Below are positions 16,394 through 24,719 of a stretch of 32,176 bases of DNA, in pieces. Below the pieces are notes generated by a model, which ran no database searches, was not told the origin of the DNA, and saw nothing but the letters and a program-made list of their open reading frames with translations. A program made the position numbers and the translations under genes. This DNA comes from JBCDBH01 sp039184055 (GTDB lineage: Bacteria; Acidobacteriota; Thermoanaerobaculia; Multivoradales; J023): NCBI GenBank assembly GCA_039184055.1, contig JBCDBH010000020.1:1-32176 (forward strand), read 5' to 3'. Positions within the stretch are counted from its first letter, which is position 1. Each line of letters begins with the position of its first letter.

Positions 16394-17698
16394 ATGAAGC
16401 ACGGGACCGCTCTGGCCTTGCTCGGTTCGCTTCTCGCGCTGGTGTCGGCAGTGGGTGCTTCGGCGCCGGAGTACGAGGCGACCGGCTCGGTTGCCGCGAG
16501 TGACTACCTGCCGTCGGCGATGATGCAGGGCACCGACTGGACCGTTGCCGCCGACGCGATCAACGATGGCTTCGACAACACGTATCGGGTCGAAAGCCGC
16601 TTCGGTACGTTCGAGGCACGAGGGCGCGCCGAGGTGGAAATCCGTATCCGCGAAATCGCCGCGCTCGCCCAGCTCGAGGAAGTATCGCGAAGCGAGGTCT
16701 TTCTCGACGCGGTCGAACGATCGATCACCGCGCCGCTCGAGCTGGTCGCGGACTTTCTCGACAAGCCCGCCGAAACCGTAAAAGGCATTCCGCGAGGAAT
16801 CGGCCGCTGGTACAAGCGGACGAGGTTCAAAGTCAGGGAGTTTCGGGACGACGCTCAGGACTACCTCGCCGAACGGCGAGACGAGGATGTCGAAGGTGAT
16901 GCCACCGAGTCGGACGAGCCCGCGATCACCCAAGAAGAAGTCGAAGAGCTGGCCAAGAAGGAAGGGCGCAAGTATCTGAGGATCTCGAGCGCCGAGCGAC
17001 GCTGGTACGCCCAGCTCCAGGTCGATCCGTCGACCGACAACGAGGTGTTGCGCCAGGCGGTGACGCGGGTGGCGCGGGTCGATGGACTGACCAGCTTCGG
17101 CATGACCTTCGTCAGTCTTCCCGAGATTCCGGGTAGTAGCGAGATCGGTACGGCCATGGATCTGGTGTGGAAGACTGATCCGCTCGAGCTCGTGATCCGC
17201 AACCGAGAACGCATGGTGGCCGCCGGTCTCGATGAAGACACGGCTCGTCTCTACGAAGACAATCCCGCTCTCAGCCTGACGCTCCAGACCGCTTTTCTCG
17301 ATCTCCTGGGTCGGCTCAAAGGAGTCGAAGGGCGTCAGCATCTATTCGCCCGTGCCCTCGATGTCGAGACGCGCACGCAGGCACGCAAGCTCGTCATCTC
17401 GACCGCCTTCCTGGTACGGCTCCACGAGCAGGGCAAGCAGCTCGATACCTGCCTACCGGGTTCGGGCGTGCCCGTGGCCCGAAGTCGGGGTGGGGAGCTG
17501 ATCGCGGTGGCGACGGCCGATGGCGTACGCTGGACGGAAGCGGTGGCCGAGGCGGCGACCCGGTTCGGTGGGCTCTATGCGGACGAGCAGACGCGAGTCA
17601 GGACGTTCCACATCATCGGCTTGGCCTCGGAGCGATTCGAGGTCGCGGCCGCCGGGCTCGGCTGGCATGTTCAGGACGGCTGGCGAGGTGACGGCTGA
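16394..17698 (+). CDS. Large exported protein, unknown function
   Basis: The 434-residue product has a signal peptide (residues about 1-22, ending GASA). Near its start is GTDWTV followed by AINDGFDNTYRVESRFGTFEA. The middle (about 95-180) is helical and charged, and the rest is mostly alpha-helical, with a weakly hydrophobic stretch SFGMTFVSLPEIPG near residue 237. One Cys occurs at LDTCLPG. No catalytic motif is visible. I have an impression that uncharacterised secreted proteins with the GTDW and FGTFEA pattern occur in other bacteria, but no family name is assigned. It is translationally coupled to the upstream coiled-coil gene by the arrangement TGA-C-ATG. It converges on the Mla-type operon. 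Confidence 0.85.
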   Translation: MKHGTALALLGSLLALVSAVGASAPEYEATGSVAASDYLPSAMMQGTDWTVAADAINDGFDNTYRVESRFGTFEARGRAEVEIRIREIAALAQLEEVSRSEVFLDAVERSITAPLELVADFLDKPAETVKGIPRGIGRWYKRTRFKVREFRDDAQDYLAERRDEDVEGDATESDEPAITQEEVEELAKKEGRKYLRISSAERRWYAQLQVDPSTDNEVLRQAVTRVARVDGLTSFGMTFVSLPEIPGSSEIGTAMDLVWKTDPLELVIRNRERMVAAGLDEDTARLYEDNPALSLTLQTAFLDLLGRLKGVEGRQHLFARALDVETRTQARKLVISTAFLVRLHEQGKQLDTCLPGSGVPVARSRGGELIAVATADGVRWTEAVAEAATRFGGLYADEQTRVRTFHIIGLASERFEVAAAGLGWHVQDGWRGDG

Positions 17699-17722
17699 GG
17701 CTTCGGTTTCGTGAGGTCTTGT

Positions 17723-18340
17723 CTACGATCCGTCGACGACCACCGGTCCGATTTCGTCGCGAAGCTGGCGCAGCAGATCCGCGAAGGCTTCCTGCATCTG
17801 ACGCATGATGTCCGACGCGTCCCGTGCCTGCCCGCCGCTCTCGGCGGTCAAGAATCCCGACCAGATCATCGCTTCGTCTTCGAGACGGTAGAGCTTCACA
17901 TCGACCGCCAGGCGCGCGACCTGGCGGTCGGGAAGATCGACTTCTTCGAGACTGATCACGCGCCCGGTGAGCAGCAGGTCGTAGTCGGCGAGCAGGGTCG
18001 CCGGCTCGGCGGTGGCCAGGCCGTCGAGCCCACGCAAACCGGCGGCGAGCGCCGTCGACACCAGGCGCCCCGTCTCGGCGGCCCAGCGATGGTGCTCGTA
18101 GAAGCCGACCTCGCCCGCCTGCTCACCGATCCGATAGACGAGACGGTTCTGGTCGAAGGGTGGATCGACCGCGAAGGTCTCGACACCGAGACGCAGACCT
18201 TCGTGTTTCTCGGCGGCGACACCGTCCATGGCCGGTGGCGCCAGCAGGTAATAACGCGTGGGTACCGTCGAGCCACAAGCACTCAGCGTCAACGTGACGA
18301 GCACGGTCAAAGCGATGAGAAACGAGCGGTTGCCGGTCAC
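17723..18340 (-). CDS. PqiC-like ABC-transport auxiliary lipoprotein
   Basis: The 205-residue product has a lipoprotein signal with lipobox LSAC (Cys22), then VPTRYYLLAPP, the beginning typical of the PqiC/YmbA (ABC-type transport auxiliary) family. A mixed alpha/beta domain follows, with ARLAVDVKLYRL and MIWSGFLTAES. In E. coli, PqiC sits on the inner face of the outer membrane and receives the PqiB MCE tunnel. The start is GTG, sharing GTGA with the stop of the MCE gene before it. It is last in the STAS-MlaE-MlaF-MlaD order. No MlaA or MlaC is encoded nearby, so this lipoprotein may be the outer-membrane end of the pathway. Confidence 0.85.
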   Translation of the reverse strand: MTGNRSFLIALTVLVTLTLSACGSTVPTRYYLLAPPAMDGVAAEKHEGLRLGVETFAVDPPFDQNRLVYRIGEQAGEVGFYEHHRWAAETGRLVSTALAAGLRGLDGLATAEPATLLADYDLLLTGRVISLEEVDLPDRQVARLAVDVKLYRLEDEAMIWSGFLTAESGGQARDASDIMRQMQEAFADLLRQLRDEIGPVVVDGS

Positions 18341-19314
18341 TGTTGCGTTCCTTCCCCGGGACGTCGATCCGCTTTTCTGGACGGAAAGATCAGGCGATTC
18401 GGCTGCTCGCCGAGTGAGCGTGTCAGAGCTTCGAGGTTGTCGGCCGTGGCGCGCAGGTCGCGCATGGTGGCTTCGAGATCACCGACGCTGCCGGTGACCG
18501 CGCCGAGCGCACCGGAGGCGGAATCGAGGGTGCCGTCGGCGCTGTCGAGCAGGTCGGAGAGACGTCGGCCGTCGGGGCCGATGGCGGCACGCAAGTCGGT
18601 GAGCAGCGCGCGTGCCTCGGCGGTGATCTCCGGCACCGCTTCGGTTCCCGATTCGACCGACGCGAGCGTGCGGTCGAGACGGTCGAGCAGAGCGGGTAGC
18701 CTGGGGCCGGCCTCGTCGAGCGTTGCCCGAAGCGTGCTCAGGGTGGCGCGTAGCTCTTCGGCGTTTTCTTCCGACGCCAGCATTTCGATGCGGTCGAGAA
18801 GGGGATCGACCCGCTCGCCGACCGTACGCACGAGCATCGTCGTCTCGTCGAGGAGGGTGACGGCGCGTTCGATGACGAGGTCGGCCTGCCCCAGCATGTC
18901 GTCGATCGACGCCGATGCCCTGCCACCACGCAACTCGTCGCCGCTGGCAATCGGTGTGGTGCCGCCACGCAGCGGCTCGAGAGCCAGGAAGCGAGCACCG
19001 AGCAGGCCGTCGCTGCCAAAGAACGCCTGGCTGTCTTGGCCCACCGGCGCACCCGCGTCGAGCTCGATCTGAAAGGCCACCGGCCACTCGGGATCGGTCT
19101 GTAAGTCGACGCTCAGCACCCGTCCGACCCGCACACCCGCGACGCGCACCGAGTCGCCGGCGCGCACCCCGCCCGCGTCACGCATCAGCACGCGATGCTG
19201 AGTCTTCTCCGGTCCCCACGGATTGACACCCGCGATCCACAGACTGAGGACGACGAAGATCACGACGCCGATGACGACGAAGAATCCGGTTCGAATCTCG
19301 CTCGATCGACTCAT
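18337..19314 (-). CDS. mlaD: MlaD-family MCE protein
   Basis: The 325-residue product anchors in the inner membrane by an N-terminal helix (residues about 11-29) and carries one MCE domain at about 38-130 (HRVLMRDAGGVRAGDSVRVAGVRVGRV). MCE hexamers form hydrophobic tunnels for phospholipids. Residues about 150-305 are long amphipathic helices with repeated ELRATLSTLRATLDE and LLDRLDRTL segments, as in long MCE proteins that form a periplasmic needle or tube. The start is ATG at 19314 in an ATGA overlap with the ATPase gene; an upstream open extension lies wholly inside that gene. It is longer than E. coli MlaD (183 residues), consistent with a tunnel reaching the outer membrane. Confidence 0.92.
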   Translation of the reverse strand: MSRSSEIRTGFFVVIGVVIFVVLSLWIAGVNPWGPEKTQHRVLMRDAGGVRAGDSVRVAGVRVGRVLSVDLQTDPEWPVAFQIELDAGAPVGQDSQAFFGSDGLLGARFLALEPLRGGTTPIASGDELRGGRASASIDDMLGQADLVIERAVTLLDETTMLVRTVGERVDPLLDRIEMLASEENAEELRATLSTLRATLDEAGPRLPALLDRLDRTLASVESGTEAVPEITAEARALLTDLRAAIGPDGRRLSDLLDSADGTLDSASGALGAVTGSVGDLEATMRDLRATADNLEALTRSLGEQPNRLIFPSRKADRRPGEGTQQ

Positions 19315-20126
19315 GGCTCGGTCTCCCACTGACGGATCAGCTTGCGATAGCGCTTGTCGTCGTTGCGCGATGTCTCGGGTACACGGTCGAGAAAGCGGCG
19401 CACCCACGGATCCTGACTCGCCCGGACTTCGTCGACCGGGCCGGTGAGCACGAATCGCCCGTCCCTCATGATCGCCAGACGGTCGGCGATGGCAAAGGCG
19501 CTGTCGAGCTCGTGGGTTACCACCACCAGCGTCACCCCGAAGACATCGCGTAGACGGATCAGCAGCTGGTCGAGCTCGGCGGCGGTGACCGGATCGAGAC
19601 CGGCCGAGGGCTCGTCACAAAAGAGAATGCTCGGGTCGAGCGCCATGGCGCGGGCGAAGGCGGCGCGTTTTTGCATGCCACCGGAGAGCTCCGAGGGCAG
19701 GCGATCCATGGCGTCTTCGAGACCGACGAGCGACAGCTTGATCCGCGCCACGATCCGCCGGGTCGATGCGGGCAGATCGGTGAACTCGGCGAGCGGCAGG
19801 TCGACGTTCTCGGCCACCGTCATCGAGCCGAAGAGCGCGCCACCCTGAAACGCGACACCGATGCGTTGGCGCAGCTTGCTCGCTTCTTCGCGTGACGCGG
19901 TGAAGAGATCGACCCCGTGGAGGAGCACGCTGCCGGCGTCGGGACGCTCGAGGCCGATCATGCAACGCAGCAGCGTCGACTTGCCGCTACCGCTGCCTCC
20001 GAGGATCACCAGGCTTTCACCGGATTCGACCCGGAGATCGAGCTGATCGAGCACCACCTTGGCGCCGAAGGCCTTCTTGAGGCCGCGGATCTCGATCGCC
20101 GGGGTCGGGTCGGTTTCGGTCGTCAT
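19311..20126 (-). CDS. mlaF: MlaF-family ABC transporter ATPase
   Basis: The 271-residue ATPase powers the MCE lipid transporter. Visible motifs are Walker A GGSGSGKST (residues 43-51), Q-loop Gln94 in VAFQGGALF, signature LSGGMQKR (147-154), Walker B ILFCDEP (167-173) with catalytic Glu172, and switch His205 in VVVTHE. The signature with Met-Gln-Lys-Arg is typical of the Mkl/MlaF branch. The start is ATG at 20126, overlapping the MlaE stop by one base (TGATG). A longer open frame to 20354 lies within mlaE and is rejected. The C-terminal 25 residues are a basic tail. Confidence 0.95.
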   Translation of the reverse strand: MTTETDPTPAIEIRGLKKAFGAKVVLDQLDLRVESGESLVILGGSGSGKSTLLRCMIGLERPDAGSVLLHGVDLFTASREEASKLRQRIGVAFQGGALFGSMTVAENVDLPLAEFTDLPASTRRIVARIKLSLVGLEDAMDRLPSELSGGMQKRAAFARAMALDPSILFCDEPSAGLDPVTAAELDQLLIRLRDVFGVTLVVVTHELDSAFAIADRLAIMRDGRFVLTGPVDEVRASQDPWVRRFLDRVPETSRNDDKRYRKLIRQWETEP

Positions 20127-20944
20127 CACTCGCGTACGAAGAACCAGGCGGTGAACACGAGGTCGGCGGCGATGATCAACACGATCGAACGCACCACCGC
20201 GGTGGTCGTCGAGCGACCGACCTCGTTGGCGCCGCCGCGTGTATCGAGACCCTGTCGACAGGCGACCAGACCGATCAGACCCCCGAAGAAGAACGCCTTG
20301 ACGACCCCGCTCCACAGATCTTCCAACGACAAGGCGGCGATACTGCTGGCCCAATAGGTCTGAAGCCCCAGCCCGAGCACGAATGTGCCGACCACCGAGC
20401 CACCGAAGATGCCGATGGCGTCGGCGAAGAAGGTCAGGCAGGGGACGGCGATGAGCAGCGCGCCGAGTCGTGGCACGACCAGATAGGCGACGGGATCGAT
20501 ACCCATCGCGGTAAGCGCATCGATTTCTTGGGAGACTTTCATCGTGCCGAGCTCGGCGGCGATCGACGAACCGACTCGCCCGGCCACCAGGATCGCGGTC
20601 ATCAGCGGCGCCAGCTCGCGGGTCACCGAAATGGCGACCAGATCCGCGACCAGCTGCACGACACCGAGCTGGGCGAGCTGATGCGCCGATTGTAGCGCCA
20701 GGATCATGCCGACGAGGAATGCGATCAGCGCCACCAAAGGCAACGTGCCGGTGCCGGCGCGGCCGATCTGTTCGATCATGGCGCGCACTCGCACGCGCTC
20801 GCCACGCAAGGGTCCGATCATGGCGAGCTCAAGCACCCGCCCAGCGAGTTGGGCGAGCCGCCCGATGCTCGCCAGCTCGCTCTCGACACCGGAGCCGACG
20901 GTGGCCACTCGCTCCGTGAGCGTCGCTCGCGCTGGGGTGGACAA
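20126..20944 (-). CDS. mlaE: MlaE-family lipid ABC transporter permease
   Basis: The 272-residue inner-membrane permease has a cytosolic N-terminal helix region and about five to six membrane segments, with the family hallmark in the middle: REAPL-like RELAPLMTAILVAGRVGSSIAAELGTM. The segment EIDALTAMGIDPVAYLVVPRL follows, also typical. It couples the ATPase to the MCE tunnel to move phospholipid or a related lipid. The start is TTG at 20944, three bases after the STAS gene stop, with no better start nearby. The N-terminus has about 60 extra residues before the first strong helix, as in other MlaE proteins. Confidence 0.94.
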   Translation of the reverse strand: MSTPARATLTERVATVGSGVESELASIGRLAQLAGRVLELAMIGPLRGERVRVRAMIEQIGRAGTGTLPLVALIAFLVGMILALQSAHQLAQLGVVQLVADLVAISVTRELAPLMTAILVAGRVGSSIAAELGTMKVSQEIDALTAMGIDPVAYLVVPRLGALLIAVPCLTFFADAIGIFGGSVVGTFVLGLGLQTYWASSIAALSLEDLWSGVVKAFFFGGLIGLVACRQGLDTRGGANEVGRSTTTAVVRSIVLIIAADLVFTAWFFVRE

Positions 20945-20947
20945 GCG

Positions 20948-21322
20948 CTACTCGCAGCCGCAGGCGACCGACGTGTCCGCCAGCGCGTCACCGAGACAGC
21001 CGTAGCAGCGATCGAGTGCTTCGGTGAGGCCCGAGAGCTCGAACACCTTGCGCACCGAGGCGCTCGGTGAGCAGAAGGAGACATGTGGGCCCTGGTGACG
21101 GGTTTCGAGCAGACTCTCGACGAGCACCGCCATGGCCGCCGTGTCCATGCGTGAAACGTCCTCGAGCTCGAGCACGATCCGGCCTTCCGGGCGCTCGGCG
21201 ATGGCCGCGAAGAGTCGGCGGCGAAGCTCGGAAGCGTCGGCATAGGTCACCGCGCCATCGAGTCGCAGAACGTCGGTTTGCGCCTCGACTTCGCGCGTGA
21301 GCACCATCGATAGAGATTGCAT
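20948..21322 (-). CDS. STAS-domain protein (MlaB-like) with Cys-rich tail
   Basis: This 124-residue cytosolic STAS protein probably fills the MlaB role of supporting the ATPase. The core is VLRLDGAVTYADASELRRRL, then GRIVLELEDVSRMDTAAMAVLVESL, with DTAAM at residues 60-64 at the usual DSxG position. The phosphorylatable Ser/Thr slot is Thr61. The C-terminus is unusual: Cys at 106 and 109 (CYGC) and at 121 and 123 (CGC), arranged CxxC-x11-CxC, plus Cys84. Such clusters can bind a metal. It leads the operon and is divergent from glmU with a 173-base gap. The ATG at 21322 or the one at residue 6 could start it. Confidence 0.85.
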   Translation of the reverse strand: MQSLSMVLTREVEAQTDVLRLDGAVTYADASELRRRLFAAIAERPEGRIVLELEDVSRMDTAAMAVLVESLLETRHQGPHVSFCSPSASVRKVFELSGLTEALDRCYGCLGDALADTSVACGCE

Positions 21323-21495
21323 GATGGGATCTTAACGGAGATGCTCGGGCGATGCGAAAGTCCGCCGAAGGATCGGATCGACCCTGACGTGCAGCCGACG
21401 CCACGACTGGTAAGCTTCGCCGCTATTGCCTCGTGACCGCCACACGGAGGCCACGATCGACTGGCGAAATAGGATCCGATGGAGAAGCCTCGTAG

Positions 21496-22863
21496 ATGAC
21501 TCGACCCCGTATCGCCGTAGTGCTCGCCGCGGGCCGCGGCACCCGGATGCGCTCGTCCCTCGCCAAACCTCTACACCAGGTCGCGAGCCGCCCGATGCTC
21601 GCCTGGGTGCTCGACGCCGCGCGCGCCGCCGGCTGTGAGCGACTGCTGATCGTCGTCGGGCACGACGCCGACGCGATTCGCGAGCAATTCGCCGATGCCA
21701 CCGACATCACCTGGGTGGAGCAGACCGAGCAGCTCGGCACCGGGCACGCCTTGGCACAAGCCGAGCGCCATGTCGACGGTGACGCGCTGCTTCTCGTGTT
21801 GTCGGGTGACGTTCCTCTGCTGCGGCCGTCGACGCTGGACGCTTTGGCCACCGCCGCCGATGCGGCGTGGGGAGCCATGGCGGTCGCCGAGCTCGACGAC
21901 CCCGGACGCTATGGACGGGTGCTCGATGCGGGTGGTGGACGCCTGGACCGGATCGTCGAGGCGGCCGACGCCAGCCCCGAAGAGCTTGCCGTTCGGCACA
22001 TCAACGCCGGTATCTATGCTTTGCCGGCGCCGTCGATCTTCGATCATCTACGTCGGCTCGACAACGACAACGCCAAGGGCGAGTACTACCTCACCGATGC
22101 TCTCGGAGCCGCCGCGCAAGAAGGCGTCGCCCTGGTCGGGCTCGACGACATCAGCGAGGCTTTCGGGGTCAACACGCGGCGCGATCTCGCCCAGGCGGCG
22201 CAAGCGCTCAATCGTCGTACCCTCGATCGGCTGATGGACGAGGGGGTGACGATCCTGGCTCCCGAGCGCACCACGGTCGAGCCCCACGTGCGGGTCGGGA
22301 ACGATACGGTGCTCCATCCGGACGTCAATCTCCGTGGTGACACGGTGATCGGGAGCGGGTGTGAGATCCATCAGGGCGTGTGGATGCAGGACACGACGCT
22401 CGCCGACGACGTCCTGGTCAAGCCGTACAGCATTCTCGATCACGCCACCGTCGGTGAGGCGTCGATCGTCGGTCCGTTCGCCCGGCTTCGACCCGGAACC
22501 GTGCTCGAAGAAGGCGTGCATATCGGCAACTTCGTCGAGCTCAAGAAGACCACCATGGCACCGGGCGCCAAGGCCAACCATCTGACCTATCTCGGTGACG
22601 CCAGCATCGGCGCGGCCACCAACGTCGGTGCCGGCGTGGTGACGTGCAATTACGATGGCGAACGCAAACATCGCACCGAAATCGGCGCGGGTGCGTTCAT
22701 CGGCAGCGACACGATGTTGGTGGCGCCGGTCCGGGTCGGCGACGGCGCCACGACGGGTGCCGGGTCGACGATCAATCAAGATGTTCCCGACGGGGCGCTG
22801 GGTGTCGGCCGAGCCCGCCAACGCAACGTCGAGGGCTGGCGCGAGCGCAAGAAAACAACGTAG
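21496..22863 (+). CDS. glmU: GlmU, bifunctional UDP-GlcNAc synthase
   Basis: The 455-residue enzyme acetylates glucosamine-1-phosphate, then adds UMP to give UDP-GlcNAc. The N-terminal uridyltransferase domain (1-230) has LAAGRGTRMRS (10-20) with Lys24, then GDVPLL and HINAGIYAL. The C-terminal left-handed beta-helix (about 250-440) has the hexapeptide pattern in VRVGNDTVLHPDVNLRGDTVIG and the acetyltransferase elements GPFARLRPGTVL, GNFVELKK, NHLTYLGDASIG and CNYDG. The length matches E. coli GlmU (456). A GGAGAAG lies before the ATG. It is followed by glmS after a 15-base gap, an efficient pairing of consecutive steps. Confidence 0.97.
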   Translation: MTRPRIAVVLAAGRGTRMRSSLAKPLHQVASRPMLAWVLDAARAAGCERLLIVVGHDADAIREQFADATDITWVEQTEQLGTGHALAQAERHVDGDALLLVLSGDVPLLRPSTLDALATAADAAWGAMAVAELDDPGRYGRVLDAGGGRLDRIVEAADASPEELAVRHINAGIYALPAPSIFDHLRRLDNDNAKGEYYLTDALGAAAQEGVALVGLDDISEAFGVNTRRDLAQAAQALNRRTLDRLMDEGVTILAPERTTVEPHVRVGNDTVLHPDVNLRGDTVIGSGCEIHQGVWMQDTTLADDVLVKPYSILDHATVGEASIVGPFARLRPGTVLEEGVHIGNFVELKKTTMAPGAKANHLTYLGDASIGAATNVGAGVVTCNYDGERKHRTEIGAGAFIGSDTMLVAPVRVGDGATTGAGSTINQDVPDGALGVGRARQRNVEGWRERKKTT

Positions 22864-22878
22864 CTGAGGGCACGATAC

Positions 22879-24711
22879 ATGTGTGGAATCGTCGGTTATC
22901 TGGGCTCCCGCGAGGTGGTGCCGCTCTTGCTCGAAGGTCTCGGTCGTCTCGAATATCGCGGCTACGACTCCGCCGGGGTCGTGGTGCGGGCCAACGGCGC
23001 GCTCGAAGCGGTCAAAACTGAAGGCAAGCTCGAACGCTTGGTCGAGGCGCTCGAAGCGCATCAGCTCGACGGTCTTTACGGGCTCGGTCATACGCGGTGG
23101 GCCACCCACGGCGCGCCATCCGAGCGCAACGCCCATCCGGTGCTCGATAGCAAACGCCGTCTCGCCCTGATCCACAACGGCATCATCGAGAATTTCCTCG
23201 AGATCAAAGAGCGTTTGCTCGCCGAGGGCTGGACCTTCTCCTCGGATACCGACACCGAAGTGGTCGCCAACCTCATCTCGTCGCTGCTCGACGAGGCCGG
23301 TAGCCTCACCGCGGCGGTCGATCAGGCGCGCAACGAGCTACGGGGCATGTACGCGTTTGCCGCCATCGGCACGGGCTCGGAGGAGCCCGAGATCGTCGTC
23401 GCACGCTCCGGTCCGCCCCTCTTGCTCGGCGTCGGTGAGAACGAACGCTTCCTCGCCTCGGATCCCGCCGCCTTGCTCGCCTACACGCGTGATGTCGTCT
23501 TTCTCGAAAACGGTGATTTGGCGCGTCTCGAGCGGGAGCATCACACGGTGTGGGACGCCGAAGGCAATGAGGTCGAGCGGCGTACGCAACGGCTCGATTG
23601 GAATCTCGTGCAGATCGAAAAAGGCGGCTACCGCCATTTCATGCTCAAGGAGATTCACGAGCAGCCGCAGGCTCTCCAAGACACGTTGGGGCCTCGAGTC
23701 GATTTCGAACGTCGCCAGATCGACCTCGACGGACTCGACGAAACGGTCGCCCCGCGTCTCGCATCGATCGACCGCGTGCACCTGCTCGCCTGTGGCACGT
23801 CGTGGCACGCCGCGCTGGTCGGCAAATTTCTCATCGAAGAATTGGTGCGGATACCGGTCGAGGTCGACTACGGCTCTGAATATCGCTACCGTGATCCGAT
23901 CGTCGACGAAAACGTCCTCGCGGTCGGTATCACCCAGAGCGGTGAGACGGCCGACACGCTTTCGGCGATGGAAGCCGCCCAAGAACGCGGCGCGCTGCTC
24001 CTCGCGGTGTGCAACGTCCAGGGCGCGCAGGCGACCCGGATCGCCGACGGAGTCGTCTACACCCACGCCGGTCCCGAGATCGGTGTCGCCTCCACCAAGG
24101 CGTTCACCACCCAGCTCGAAGCGCTCTACCTTCTGGCGCTCTACATTCGTCAACGACGGGGCGGCGAGCTCGGTGCCGAGCTGCTCGAAGCGCTGGCGCA
24201 CCTGCCTCAGGCGGTCGCCGAGGTGCTCGAATCCGAGCCGATGCTCAAAGAGCTGGCACACCGCTACCACAATGCATCGAACGCTCTTTATCTCGGTCGG
24301 GGCATCAACTACCCGATCGCGCTCGAGGGCGCGCTCAAGCTCAAAGAAATCTCCTACATTCACGCCGAGGGCTATCCCGCCGGTGAGATGAAGCACGGGC
24401 CGATCGCGCTGATCGACGAATCGCTCCCGGTGATCGCCATCGCCACCGGCGAGACCGTTGCCGAGAAGGTCATCTCGAACATGCACGAGGTCAAGGCGCG
24501 TGGTGGGCAGGTGATCGCGGTCACCGATCACGATCTCGAGCAGGTCGCCGCGGTCAGTGACGCGGTGATCCAGGTGCCACGGATCCACCGTCTCCTCCAG
24601 CCGATCGTCAACGTTATTCCCTTGCAGCTCTTCGCGTACCATGTCGGTGTGCGTCGGGGTTGCGACGTCGATCAGCCTCGCAACCTCGCCAAGAGCGTTA
24701 CCGTCGAATAG
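22879..24711 (+). CDS. glmS: GlmS, glutamine-fructose-6-phosphate aminotransferase
   Basis: The 610-residue cytosolic enzyme makes glucosamine-6-phosphate from fructose-6-phosphate and glutamine. Cys2 (MCGIVGYLG) is the glutaminase nucleophile once Met is removed. The class II amidotransferase domain covers about 2-225, with YRGYDSAGV, GHTRWATHG and HNGIIEN. Two SIS domains follow, the first starting near CGTSWHA (about residue 305) with ITQSGETADT, the second with EGYPAGEMKHGPIALID. The C-terminus DQPRNLAKSVTVE is invariant in the family. The length is normal (609 in E. coli). No glmS ribozyme is visible in the 15-base gap from glmU. Confidence 0.98.
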   Translation: MCGIVGYLGSREVVPLLLEGLGRLEYRGYDSAGVVVRANGALEAVKTEGKLERLVEALEAHQLDGLYGLGHTRWATHGAPSERNAHPVLDSKRRLALIHNGIIENFLEIKERLLAEGWTFSSDTDTEVVANLISSLLDEAGSLTAAVDQARNELRGMYAFAAIGTGSEEPEIVVARSGPPLLLGVGENERFLASDPAALLAYTRDVVFLENGDLARLEREHHTVWDAEGNEVERRTQRLDWNLVQIEKGGYRHFMLKEIHEQPQALQDTLGPRVDFERRQIDLDGLDETVAPRLASIDRVHLLACGTSWHAALVGKFLIEELVRIPVEVDYGSEYRYRDPIVDENVLAVGITQSGETADTLSAMEAAQERGALLLAVCNVQGAQATRIADGVVYTHAGPEIGVASTKAFTTQLEALYLLALYIRQRRGGELGAELLEALAHLPQAVAEVLESEPMLKELAHRYHNASNALYLGRGINYPIALEGALKLKEISYIHAEGYPAGEMKHGPIALIDESLPVIAIATGETVAEKVISNMHEVKARGGQVIAVTDHDLEQVAAVSDAVIQVPRIHRLLQPIVNVIPLQLFAYHVGVRRGCDVDQPRNLAKSVTVE

Positions 24712-24719
24712 GCCGCAAC

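Noticed and set aside
20127..20354. Upstream extension of the MlaF frame
   Set aside because: It runs antisense-free but inside mlaE in another frame; the ATG at 20126 starts the ABC domain directly and overlaps the MlaE stop.
22864..22878. glmS ribozyme upstream of glmS
   Set aside because: The glmU-glmS gap is 15 bases, too short for the ribozyme, and the end of glmU shows no such fold.
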